In this document: one piece after another, positions 1 through 10,934 of the stretch
Layout of the letters: every line of letters begins with the position of its first letter
How positions within the stretch are numbered: the stretch's first letter is position 1
Assembly (NCBI GenBank): GCA_050084985.1
Contig: JBITNC010000001.1
Location: 930,001 to 994,000 of the forward strand
DNA from: Nageia nagi
Taxonomy: Eukaryota; Pinophyta
DNA: 64,000 nucleotides
Direction: 5' to 3'
Translations under genes and position numbers: made by a program
Notes under the pieces: model-generated
Database searches by the model: none
Seen by the model: the letters and a program-made list of their open reading frames with translations, nothing else
What the model was told of the DNA's origin: nothing

Positions 1-1
1 C

Positions 2-1010
2 ATGGTGAGATTACTGGCTCAGTCTTTCAAAGGAAAGGTCCTGGATTGGTATAGGGGCCTTCCTAATGGATTTATAACCACTTGGGCTCAACTGGAAGAG
101 CCCTTTATCTTGGAATTTAATGAATTAGGAGATCCTTTTTCTCTATTAACATAGTTCACTTCAATCAAAAGATATGAGCAAGAAAATATCCCTGATTTCA
201 ACATTAGATTCCAAAAAACTTGGATGAGAGTCCCAATGCCAGTTAGGCCTTAGCAATTTCAAGCCTTAATGTATTACTTTATAGCCTTTCCTCTAGATCT
301 CTCTCTGCAAATCCAAAATTTTGAAGTAAATACTTTCCCGAAGGTCTATAGAAAAGTAGTATATGCTGAAGCCTATCTTATTTCAGTAGGAAAATTGCCA
401 AGTCGCATGCCCATGCCTTATTTTCCAATAATCACCCAACAGCAAATTTTGAGACCTCAAGTAGTTAGTTTGGCTCCACCTCTGGCTAGTATTCTCATCC
501 CTATTTAATAGTGGACATCAACCCTGCTAGTCCCTAGAGCTCCCTTGGCCTTACCAACCCCTCATTAGCCTAATATGAATCAAGGAGTAGCTTCATCGAT
601 AGAGATTCAGGAACTCCAAAATTTGTGTAGAAATATGACAAATCAGATTACCATTCTAAGTAGGCAAAGTAATGTGAGAAAATATCCTTATCCTACTGTA
701 GAAAAGGGTCAACATGTGTCAAATGAGGATGTAAGCCAAGCTTCCTCTTCCGAGTCAGCCACTAATTTGTGTTTAGCCTGCAATGATGCTCATGAGCAAA
801 CAACATGTCTTATTTATCAGTACCAAGAGTATTTATCAAGAAGTGGGGGTATTCCTCCACCTGGTGTGGCTGATGATAGGAACCAAGATGTGAACTTAAT
901 GAATTTTGTACCAATAGATATAGGAGTGTTTGCTATGGAAACAAGATCAAGGAAAAAAACCCCTAGTCTTTGGTATTCCAGAAAGAAAGATTGAATCCCA
1001 AAAGAGTTCT
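2..1010 (+). pseudogene. gag: gag of Tat-like copy 1 (partial, broken)
   Basis: The open frame begins inside the capsid-like retrotransposon gag region, with motifs such as KVLDWYRGLP and RYEQENIPDFNIRFQ, and runs in one frame to about 994. It is interrupted by stops at about 152, 251 and 507. A Pro/Ala-rich stretch follows the capsid-like part. A one-base gain in an A-run near 950-960 shifts the frame relative to copy 2. Gag would form the particle that packages element RNA in the cytoplasm. The first roughly 120 codons seen in copy 2 are outside the window. Confidence 0.85.
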
Positions 1011-1800
1011 GGTTCAGTGATTCCTAAAAAGTAAGATGCAATTTCTGGTTCTAAGGAAAAGACCCCAAAAAAGGAAATAGTTTCCCAAGAATTCCCATTT
1101 TTGGAAACCAAATCGATGCCTAAAGCCAGTGATCAAAATCTCTGGAAGTTAAGGTTCTCTTCGCTCACCAAGCATCAGAGAAAAGATGATACTCTACAGC
1201 TTTAGGAAAGATTTACTAATAGATTTAGAAATAAAATTAGTGAACCTCTAGCTATCCTAGAGTTCAACATTATGGCAGAGCTAAAGAGAACTCTCATGAG
1301 AGTGTACTTGTTTGAAGCTTTAAAAATACCCGGGCAAATTGATTTACTGAAAATGTCTGCTTATAGCATTGAATGAAGGAATGGAAAGAGTGCTTAATCT
1401 TTTTGAGACATCGAAATATCCAAGGATGGGAAAGAATAAACCTCCAACTTTTTATATGACTTTGGAAATTGAGGATATGTACTTCATAATTGTTTGGTTG
1501 ATTTTGGGGTAGCTACTATTGTGATGCCTAAAGCAGTGTGTGATGTGATGGGGTTGCCTATGACAAGAACATCCACTAGAGTACTACAACTGGATTCCAC
1601 ACCTATCAAAATACTAGGAGTGATCAAAGATGTAGTCCTAAAAATACATAAGCGTCCTTCTGTAATTATTATTTAGAAAGTTGTAGTTGTTGAGCTGCCC
1701 CCTTTGTTCGGGCTATATCTATCTAGAGAATTTACAGCTAAAATAGGGGGTTATCTAGCAATGGACTACACCCATTATTTGATCCCTTGTGCAAATAAGA
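1011..1800 (+). pseudogene. gag C-terminus and aspartic protease of Tat-like copy 1
   Basis: This matches the minus-strand frame at 58082-57342 but is split by several frameshifts. The best preserved piece, 1494-1676, carries the retropepsin region followed by VMPKAVCDVMGLP. The active-site triad is Asp-Phe-Gly here but Asp-Ser-Gly in copy 2, so a single C-to-T change destroys the catalytic site. Retropepsins cut the Gag-Pol polyprotein inside the particle. The domain identity is clear by alignment with the other copy, and this copy is inactive. Confidence 0.8.
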
Positions 1801-2029
1801 GGGTAAGACTGAATAATGAGGAAATTTTCTGATTTTCATGTGGAGAAAAAGGAGGAGGTTTGTGCAATCTTTGGCAAATTGGAAGAATCAGATGAATTGC
1901 TAGAAGAACTGCAAACCAAAGACCCTTGTAGTATGAGTATGCTCAACACTATCTATGACCTGGAGTTTGGAAATTATTGTTTAATAGAATCAGAATATTT
2001 CATCTTGAAACTCACAAGGGAAGATTTTT

Positions 2030-2420
2030 AGAAATGAAATGTGGGAGATGTCTTTTAATGGGGCAAGATCCAAAAAATGGATCCAGAGCTGGGATTATCC
2101 TGACCAACCCAACTGGTAAGGTACATAGGTTTTCTTTCAGACTCACTTGGTTATGTTCCAATAATGTGGTAGAATATGAAGCTCTTTGCCTTGGACTAGA
2201 ACAAGCCATCAAAATGAAAATTTAGTGTTTAAGGATCAAAGGGGATTTAGAGTTGATCGTGAAACAGGTGACAGGTAAATGTTCAGTCAAGCATCATTAT
2301 TTGAAATCTTATAGGAATCAGGTTTGGGATCTATTTGAGCATTTTGAAGCATTACATATTCAGTCTGTCCCAATGAAATTCAACTAAGAAGCTAACACCT
2401 TAGCACAAATGGGAGCCAGT
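2030..2420 (+). pseudogene. RNase H domain lying upstream of reverse transcriptase, Tat-like copy 1
   Basis: The segment codes for an RNase H fold of the additional type found in plant Tat/Ogre elements, with motifs SRAGIILTNP and VVEYEALCLGLEQA followed by an L-I-V-K-Q-V strand. In copy 2 the first catalytic Asp (FDGA) and the Asp of KGDSDLIMKQV are visible. In copy 1 the leading DGA has become a frameshifted GQD. The domain lies between protease and reverse transcriptase, while a second RNase H follows the reverse transcriptase. The usual reported place for the extra domain in Tat elements is between the first RNase H and integrase. Confidence 0.75.
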
Positions 2421-2829
2421 TTTGATCCTACCAATGACTGGTTCCGGAGGAAGGGTGTTTAGCTCATTTTCAGGCCATCAGTTTTGAATAATGATTCCTT
2501 TTGGTAGGTTTTTCAAGATGAGGCTCAAATTAACCAATTTTTATTACAACAAGCTGTATGTCATGCAGTAGGTGAAGAGGACTCTGAAGTTTTTTAGGAG
2601 CAAGACATAATTCAACTGAACAATAATAAAATCCCTAAAGATTTGATTCCATTCAAAGGATTGTTTGATAGGAGTGACCAAGTAAAGAGAAGAGGTATGA
2701 ATATAAACCTAGATAACTATAAAGAACATGAAGTTTTTCTGGGTAAGTCATTAAAAATTGGTATATCTAATACTCTGGAATAGATTCAAGAAATTGTACA
2801 ATTATGCAAAACATATGTTGATGTTATTG

Positions 2830-3730
2830 CTTGGTCTTATGATGATTTAAAGGTTTTTGATAAATCAGTGATACAGCATACAATCGAGCTGATAGATGAT
2901 GTTAAACTAGTTAGACAAAAATAAAGACTAGTAAACCCTAAGATTGAAGTTGCCATGAAGTAGGAGGTTTTGAAATTGTACAAGGCTGGGATAATTTATC
3001 CCATAAAGCATTCCACTTGGGTAGCTAATCTTGTGCCTATCCAAAAGAAAAATGGCAAGATAAGGTTGTGTGTGGATTTCTGGGGCTTAAATAGAGTATC
3101 TTTGAAAGATCACTATCCCTTACCGCCAATGGAATAGATACTAAATACTGTAGCCGGTGCCAAAAAGCTCTCTTTGATAGATGATTTCTTTGGGTACAAT
3201 CAGATTTGGGTTCAGAATGAAGATCAATTTAAAATAGCTTTTACAACTAAATGGTGCACATTTGCTTTTCAGAGAATGCCTTTTGGACTATCCAATGCAA
3301 GGGCTACCTTTCAGAGAGCTATGGATTATGCATTTGGAGAGCTGGTAAATAAGAGTCTATTGGTATACCTTGATGATATTACTATTTTATCTCATGATAG
3401 AAACATGCATGTTCAACATCTGGAGAAAGCCTTCATCAAATGTAAGAGGTATGGTATATCCCTAAATCCTAAGAAGTCTATCTTCGCAGTAGATGAGGGT
3501 AAATTATTGGGCCATGTCATTTCAAAAGAGGGGTGGGCTATTGATCCAGATAGAGTTAAAGCTATAAATGACTTGTCTCTCCTGTCTAATAAGAAGTCTT
3601 TGCAGTCTTTTCTGGGTCATATTAACTTTGTCAGAAGATTTATTCAAGATTTCTCAAACATTATCAAACCCATCACCCGGATGCTAAAAAAAGATACTCC
3701 TTTTGTATGGACTGAGGAAGGTAAAGAAGC
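2830..3730 (+). pseudogene. reverse transcriptase of Tat-like copy 1
   Basis: The region has the Ty3/Gypsy reverse transcriptase blocks in order: IRLCVDF-like with mutations, LKDHYPLPPM, the FAFQRMPFGLSNA palm block, and the catalytic VYLDD motif near 3360-3380. The GHVISKEG and FLGHINFVRRFI thumb and connection blocks follow. The part from 3174 is open for 255 codons. Upstream, several stops occur (for example near 2923, 2960 and 3136), so the enzyme cannot be made in full. The frame joins RNase H at about 3740 without a break. Confidence 0.9.
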
Positions 3731-3739
3731 TTTTCAAAA

Positions 3740-4230
3740 AATCAAGGTAGCAATTACAAAAGCTCCTATAGTGAGAAATCTAGATTTTAGCAAAGAATTT
3801 ATAATGTACACATATGGTTCAGATACTAGTGTTGCAGCTATTTTAACCCAAAAGCATGAAAGGAATGAAGAATACCCAGTTGCATTTTTCAGCCAGACTA
3901 TGAATAGTTGTGAGGAAAAATACACTTTCATTGAAAAATAGGTCTTAGCTATTATGAAAGCAATCAGTAAGTTAAAACATTACATTGCTCAGAGTAGGAT
4001 TTTAATTCTAACCATACACCCAGATGTTAGGTCTTATGTTATGCAGGGAGAATTGGGAGAAGGAAGACCCAAGTGGATTTCAAAAATTTTTAAATACGAT
4101 GTGGAAATTTGGCCCACCAAGCTCATAAAAGGAAGAGCACTTTGTGAGAAACTTGCAAAACCTATGATACTGAAAAAGGGGATGGTATGCTTTGTTGAAC
4201 AAGAAACCCCAAAATTCATATCTAGAGATA
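3740..4230 (+). pseudogene. RNase H (post-RT) and connection, Tat-like copy 1
   Basis: The Ty3/Gypsy RNase H follows the reverse transcriptase directly, with the block SDTSVAAILTQ and the downstream EKYTFIEK and HYIAQSRILILTIHPDVR stretches. It is interrupted by a TAG at 3939-3941 after EKYTFIEK. A block ending about 4241 links to integrase through another stop. This is the second RNase H in the element. Together with the domain at 2030-2420 it shows dual RNase H architecture. Confidence 0.8.
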
Positions 4231-4244
4231 CAACAAAGGATTAA

Positions 4245-5481
4245 ATGGAGCAACTAAATGAATATTTTGAGACCGAAAAATTACCAGGAAACATGAATGC
4301 ATCCCAAAGAAGGCGATTCAAGATACATGCCAAAAATTACATGGAGATAGATCAGATACTTTATACAAGAAATCATGATGGTGTTTTGTTAAGATGTGTA
4401 CTGGCGACAAAGTCAGCTAAGCTTATTGAAGAGTTTCATTCCAGAGGGTCTAGAGGTCATTACTTCGGATACACAATAGTGGGTAAGATTATTCAGGCAG
4501 GATATTACTGGCCTACTATGTTCAAAGATGCTTTCGCAAAGGCACAAAATTGTGAAAAGTGTCAAAGATATGTAGGAAGAAAGAGAAATACGGCATTACC
4601 ATTGGAACCAATCTAAGTAGAAGAACCCTTCCAATAGTGGGGGCTGGATTTTATCAGAGTCATCAATCCAAACTCCTTTTCTGGACATAAATTCATCCTT
4701 ACTGCTACAGACTTTTTCACCAGATGGATGGAAGTAGAGGCCGTAAAAGAGGCAAATCAAAAGACTATTCTAAAATTCATAGAAAAGTTAATTACCAGGT
4801 ATGGTATTCCCCAAATGATAATTTTGGATAATGGCTTAGCGTTCGTAGGAGCTGAAGTTACTGATTTTGCTATGAGATTAGGTATCTATTGGAAAACCTC
4901 CTCAAACTATTACCCCCAAGGTAATGGTTTGGCTGAGTCTACAAATAAGAATTTGATTCAAATTCTCAAAAGAACAATGGAAGATAACCCCCGAACTTGG
5001 CATGAAAAGCTCAATTGGGCATTATGGACAAATAGGATCACAGTAAAATCGGCCATTAGAACCAGCCCATATATGTTGGTATACGATAAAAGGGTAGTAT
5101 TACCAAGCCATTTTGAGCTTCCAATTTTAAAAGTTTTGCAAGAATATGGTGAGGATTTTGAATCTCTAGAGGTTTGAATGAATGAACTATTGCATTTAGA
5201 AGAGCTCCGAAATCGATCATATCAAGACCTCCGGAGGAGAAATGAAATAGTAAAAAGATGGTTCGACGGTCGAAAATCAACTTCAAATACTTTCAAAGAA
5301 GGAGATTTAGTGTTGAAATGGGATGAGGATAGATCTAAACCTGGGAAACACAAAAAAATTCAAATCCATGTGGTTCAGACCCTATTTAGTAGCTAAATGC
5401 ATTGGGAAAAATGCCTTTGAGCTGGCAAAATTGAATGGGTGCAAATTACCAATTTCAGTTAATGGACAGCACCTGAAGTGA
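4245..5481 (+). pseudogene. integrase of Tat-like copy 1
   Basis: The N-terminal HHCC zinc domain is visible near 4435-4570 (two His in EEFHSRGSRGHY, then CEKCQRY). The DDE core follows, with the first Asp in LDFIRV, the second in LDNGLAFVG and the Glu in GNGLAESTNK. The C-terminal module ends with the LNGCKLPI block and a TGA at 5479-5481. The same TGA ends the frame in copy 2 (53630-53632), so I take it as the natural end. Stops occur at 4614-4616, near 4635 and at 5175-5177, and a frameshift occurs near 5370. Confidence 0.88.
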
Positions 5482-5997
5482 TATAAGACCGCAAGCATGG
5501 GATAGTGATCTTTTGAAAAGATATAATTTTGTACACATATTGTAAATAGTGTGCCATTTGCATTTATTTCAAGTTGTTGTTGTAGTTGTTAGCTATTTAT
5601 TAGTAGCTTAGTGTTAATGGTAGTTGTACTTATGCGTCGATAGAATTGAAGTTTCCAAAAGGGATATAGAAAATCAAATCTTGGAGTTCCCAAAGAGTGT
5701 ATAATATCAAATTAGTTATTAATGCTACTATCTATTAGTTTATTTTGTGCATCCAGAGAGATTACGCATCAATCAATGAAATGAGCTATAAAAGGACCAA
5801 GAGCACTACTCACCGAAAATACCTAAATTCTAGAATTCATAGAAAGCATTTGTTTACAAATTTGCAAAGCTAGTATCTATTGTGCATTGCCAGGAGCTGT
5901 GGAATATAGTAGAAGAATTTGAGAAAAGCAAAGTACCAGTTAAGGGTGATAGAAGTGAGATAAGAAGAGTTGAGAAGCATAGGATAAGTAAATAGAA
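5482..5997 (+). other. spacer between integrase and accessory ORF
   Basis: About 516 bases without a conserved reading frame separate the integrase stop from the accessory ORF. Copy 2 has an equivalent spacer of about 512 bases, so the arrangement is fixed in the family. It contains GT-rich stretches near 5570-5600 and the TATA-like site at 5787-5795. Confidence 0.7.
5787..5795 (+). promoter_or_regulatory. TATA-like element upstream of accessory ORF, copy 1
   Basis: TATAAAAGG, followed by ACCAAGAGCACTACTC, lies about 203 bp before the accessory ORF ATG at 5998. The same string is kept at the same distance in copy 2 (53317-53325, minus strand). Position and consensus fit a core promoter for a separate transcript. 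This is inferred from sequence only. Confidence 0.45.
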
Positions 5998-8900
5998 ATG
6001 AGCTCAGGATCATCGATGAAGACAGTAAGGAAAATAATGGATACCATGGAATTATTATGGGACACTAAAATTACAGCTCAAAATAAGAACCCCAAGGGCA
6101 TTGCTGAAGGTAAGTGCCCAAACTTTAGTTTTAATCACATAGCATATTCACTAATGGGGTCGGGTCTCATGTACTTCATTCCCCATAGATGCTTTCCTGC
6201 TCCTGAGTTGATAGAGGTTATAAGAGGGGCATTTGATCCTACAACTAGAATTGTCAGAGACTTGCAAGGAAAGACTATCCTAAATTTGGATTCCATTTTA
6301 GTAGAGAAGGCTTTTAATCCACCCTCTCCTATGCATTCCCTTATGCATGTTGATTGGTATATGACACCTAGTTCCAATCTGAGACAAGTATCACGGCTTG
6401 GCTAAATAAAAATGTAGTTGGGACCATAAAGTTTATAGAGTTCCCCATTTCTGAGCTCCTACTCTCCAATTTTTCTACACATCTACAATTATTATTGTCC
6501 ATGTTAGCCATAACAGCAGGCGAAGAGATAGATAGGTATGTCTCACCATCAAAATTGGCTATCGCATACCAGATTTCTCACCCAATTTCTCCTACAATGT
6601 ATGACTAGGCTATTGCCCTTTCATATGGAATGTCTGAACAGTTAGAAAAGATTAGTGAGGGATTTCATTTTGCATATGTGTTACACATTGTTTGTATGAT
6701 GATTCATCAAAATGCTAGTGTTTTCAAGAATTTAACCTTGGTTCAGACTAATGAAAGTGGGTCTCAGAAGCCAGTGGACAAATGGACTGAGGAGGTGAGG
6801 TCCTCAGTAGATTATTACTTCTTTGTAGAAAACTTTTTGGTTCTTGCAATGAGTTTATTTACCCCCGTAGTTCCAAGATTATCAATAGCTTCCAAGCTTT
6901 ACCTCTGAATGCCCCATGGAGAGATCAAGGACTGGTTCTTCATAGAGGAGGGGACTTTCATCAGGCTTTATGGGTTTTCTAGGGTTCCTTTCTTACTACT
7001 AGTCCATGTAATGGATTGGGTTTTCAGTATGGAATATGCCAGATAAATGGATTATATAGATTCTAAATATGGAACTGCAGTAAAAAAGAGGATAGTTTAT
7101 GCCCTTCCTTATAAAGTGCATGAGTTGGTGCTTCAAAGTAGGGGATCAAGTGAACAATTAAAAGGTAAATTATTGAAATTAAAATTGAAAAAACTTAGTC
7201 AATATTTGCTATATGATCCTGAGGATATCTTTGGCAAGAGGTTGAGGAGCCATCCCAATCCCTCGGGTTTTAGAGCTGAATCCAGGTCGAAGCTGCTTAG
7301 TTGGCAAAACCTAGAACATGAAGGCAAGGTAATGCCCGCTACCTTGATTACTAAGGATTTATTATTGCCATGGTTAAGTTTTTATAGCAAGAAAGCAAAT
7401 TTTGACCCAAAAATAGATTCTCTCTCAAAAAAGTCTTTGAAAACCTTAAGAGATCAGAGCTAGAGTGAGGAAAAAATAGTTGCCTTCACCCAGTACTAGA
7501 TTGAATCTAGAAATTGGAATAGCCCTTTAGATTCTAATTTAGATGATAAATTTGAAGAGATATGGAGAATAGAACATCCAACAGACATCCCTACAGATGA
7601 ATGTTTGGATGATAATGATGAGGAGAGAGAGCAGAGACATGTAGGGTCCCAAGCATCAGCTCAGGAGGAGCAACCCAAGGAAGAAACCAGGGAAGTTTCC
7701 ATAGAAATAGCAGCTAGGAGGCTTGGGATAGTGTATACCTTTAAAAGAAAAGTCCAAAAAGAGAAGGCACCACTCCCACCACCGCCAAAGAGAAGAAGGA
7801 AGAGCCCTACTCCATCAGGTATGCTATCTACTCCCTCTTCCCCTATTCTCTTACTCCTTCTCTATCTATTTCCATCATGCCCATTCCCATTCCAATTTCA
7901 CTTCCGTAAATTCTAGTAACCATTCCAGCTTCACCCATTCAATCTTTCATAACACCAACGCCACCTATCCAATGGCAAATCTCCCTTCCCCTTACATCCA
8001 GCCCATAAATTCCCCCCATCATTAGCATCACTACAATACCATTGTCACCTCCACCATCTCTGCCTCCATCATCCTCTCCTTCATCCATTCCAGCACTTTC
8101 TACCATGAATCCATCTGGTAGTAGTATCCTCAGGCCTAGTCAAGCTAGCCCTGTGACACCAGCATAGCAGATTATGGCCTCCTCCTCCCAGGAGTTAAGC
8201 ACCAGATCTCCATTTATTATGATATCAGGACAATAAGTATTTATGGATGGCATTATGCAGTAGTACCAACAAATGAAATAGGGACAAGTTGCATGGATGC
8301 AGAAACAGGTCAAGAAGCTTCTAGTTCTAGATAATCCAGTAAGGCTCCAAACTTTAATGGACCTAAAGCATAAGGTGCTTGAAATGGCAATTGCCCAAGA
8401 CCCACAAGAGGGGCAAAGTGATCTATCCGCTATGAACACCCGGGTAAAAATTGACACATAAAGCATATCCTGGAATGATAAAAATGAGCTCTTGCAAACT
8501 ATAGTAGACCTTAACATATCAGAGCTGACAAAGTTGGAGGTCAAGTACAGTAATCTGCAAAAGGCCCATGAAGCTATGAAGCAGCAATTAGACACTTAGA
8601 AGGCAAAATTGAAAGCTACGGAAAATAATATATCAGTTTTGAAGACTAGTTTAGTGTTGGCTCCTACAGCAGACATTTTGAGCTAGAAAGATGCCATCAT
8701 CTCTCAGAGAGATGCTAAGATAGCTGCCAGAGTAACAAAGATTGCGACAAAAGATACAGTTATTAGCGATTTGAATGCTACTATAGCGCAACTCTAATTA
8801 AGTTTGAATGTGAATAAGGTAGACAAATCCTTTTTGTTAAATATGAAGAAAAGATTTTGGGAGCTAAGGGTGCAAGAAATCATAGATTTGATTCATATGA

Positions 8901-9511
8901 GAGACCATATAGAATCATGCTTATCAAAGTTCAAAAGGCTTGAGGTTGAGGTCACCAGATGTGAAAATATTTTGAATCCAATTTTAGAATAGGCCAAGCA
9001 AGTAAACAAGAGGCTAAACAGCCTCTCTAATGAAAAGCTACAGTCTTATAATATTGGTGATCGAGTGGAACTCATGTCGGTAATTAATTACCCAGTGAGG
9101 GGGAAATGGGTTTGTCATGAGATCAAGGGTAATGTCCTGAGTTGGACACAAGAAATGGAAAACCTAAAGTCAGAGATTCAAGGATTAAATGTATCTAGAA
9201 TCCCAGAGTTATGGAGAAGTGATGGCTCCCTTATCTTTGAAGCTGAGTTTTTGAGTGGTCTACAGAGCATGATTCAAAGCACTGATGATATTGATATGCT
9301 CTTGGTTTCATTTTATGAAACCAATTTGATAAAATTATTTGATTCTTTGGCAAACGATAGCTTTCACATTCAGCAATTATTGAGAAAACATGCTCATGTG
9401 TCTTATGAAAATTTGAACACTATAGCTTTAGCCCATGCAAGGCTAAAGGATTTTTCTGGGATCCTTGTAGATTGGAGTAAGGTTCAGCAACTCTTAAATA
9501 TACAAAACTAA
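5998..9511 (+). pseudogene. accessory ORF of Tat-like element, copy 1 (unrecognised protein)
   Basis: The region is colinear with the minus-strand ORF 53117-49629. It begins with MSSGSSMK at 5998 and ends with a TAA at 9509-9511, about 1160 codons before decay. From the N-terminus it has a globular part of about 430 residues with blocks such as MGSGLMYFIPHRCFPAPEL and PPSPMHSLMH. Next come a charged segment and a basic KRRRKSPTPSG cluster near 7780-7820, which could be a nuclear localisation signal. A long Pro/Ser/Thr-rich linker follows, then a Lys/Glu/Leu-rich helical C-terminus likely to form coiled coil. I see no membrane segment, which argues against an envelope-like role. At least a dozen stops and frameshifts break this copy. 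The N-terminal part faintly resembles plant transposon-associated ORFs, but I do not recognise a named family. Confidence 0.7.
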
Positions 9512-9599
9512 AGTCTGATTCATTGATTCATTCTAATAAGATTTTGGGTTCTAAAATTTCTTTGTGATTGGTGAAATTTTCCCACAGATGTCACCAAAA

Positions 9600-10929
9600 T
9601 GTATATCAATACATAATCATTACTCCAAGGTTCTTCTTAAAGTATGATCACTTTCAGAGGTGACGTAGGCTAAACATAATCATAATGGGTTTTAAGAATC
9701 AGTTTTTGAAAGTAATTACATTATCAAGAAAGAAGGAAAACCCTGCAAGTTAATGTTGAGTAACCTTGATACAAAAGAGATGACATCAGTGATTTCAGAC
9801 CTTAATCCAAAACCAGATCTTGGAGGAAATGAGGTCAGTAAAAGGGTTATCAAATAGCCAGAGCCAGTAAAGTGAAGCATTTTGGAAGTATGAAGATGAT
9901 GTCATGGGGAAAACAATGTTCACTTTCTTGAATGAAACTGGATCCCAGAAAAGACAAGGTCAGCAAGGAGTGATTGAATACCCGGAGCCAGTAAGTAGAA
10001 TATCCTAGAATGTAGAGATGAGGTCAGCAAAAGGGTTATCAAAAATCCATAATCAGTAAAGTGAAGCATTTTGAAAGAATAAAGATGACATCATGGGGAA
10101 AACAATGTTCATATTTTTGAATGAAACCAGATTTTGAAAGCGATGAGGTCAGTAAGGAGTGATTGAATAGTCAGAGCTAGTAAGTAGAATATCTTGGAAG
10201 AGATGAGGTTAGCGAGAGGTGAGATCATAGTTATCAAGAAGCCTTATCATCTACAATCTGCCTAATTTTTGTAATATTCTACCAAGTGGCATATATAGGT
10301 AGTATCAGTTAAAAGAAGGCTAGAATCTTGAAGCCATTTTTGTAAATGTTTCTATTCTACAATTCTTCTAACTATTGTTATTTCAGTATAAGTAAGGAAT
10401 AAACAAAGGAAAAATGTTTGGAAGCCCTAGTATTGCTCCTTACATTTGTTCTCTAAGACTTGTAGTTTTTTATCAATAATATGATACCATCTTGACCTTT
10501 CTTGTCTAGCACTCATAATTGTTATTCTTAATTAGGTTACATTGTGGCAGCTTGGCATGTTTCCTGAATGATAATTGTGAGTTGTTAGTATAACTATGTC
10601 TGCATACATGGTAGAGTAAAGCTAGGAAACTATTAGAGAGTGAGAGCTTGTACTGTAGCTGCTACACTAGATTTAGACCAAGGTTTCACACCCTGTGAAA
10701 GCCCGTGCTAAACTAGTGATTTACCTTTGCTTTCTCTCTTGTTACCCTAAGCCTTTTTGCTTAAATTCCTCGCACTCTACTCCTTTTATTTTCTTTCCTA
10801 TTACTTCTCCTACACCTAATGTATAAGTAACTAGCCTTCTCCAGAGATCAGACTGTCACCATAGTCTATTCTTGATTTACTTTGGTTAAGATTGTTCATG
10901 GTACATATATTACACAATCCTAATCAACA
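9600..10929 (+). repeat. 3' LTR of Tat-like copy 1
   Basis: The LTR begins TGTATATCAATACATAA and ends AATCAACA, and aligns with the inverted LTRs of copy 2. At 1330 bp it is about 250 bp shorter than the 1586-bp LTRs of copy 2, so it has lost repeat units or belongs to a shorter subtype. The U3 part (9780-10230) is made of imperfect repeats containing GAGGTCAGYAA and TGAYRTCA strings (9781-9788, 9897-9904, 10086-10093). CTTGC at 10930-10934 is the presumed target duplication. Confidence 0.85.
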
Positions 10930-10934
10930 CTTGC

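Larger units (their letters stand above)
1..10929 (+). mobile_element. Tat-like Ty3/Gypsy LTR retrotransposon, copy 1 (5' end outside window)
   Basis: The order of parts is gag, protease, RNase H, reverse transcriptase, RNase H, integrase, spacer, accessory ORF, 3' LTR. It matches the complete minus-strand copy at 47952-61201 throughout. The 5' LTR, primer site and start of gag lie left of the window. The 3' LTR ends at 10929 in AATCAACA. The next bases, CTTGC, should be the right target duplication, because Copia A coding sequence resumes exactly there. Stops and frameshifts are scattered through all reading frames, so the copy is dead. The Tat lineage assignment rests on the extra RNase H and the style of gag and protease, and is an inference. 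Confidence 0.88.

Noticed and set aside
5998-9511. Accessory ORF as an envelope-like gene
   Set aside because: No signal peptide, hydrophobic membrane anchor or Cys-rich ectodomain is visible in either copy.
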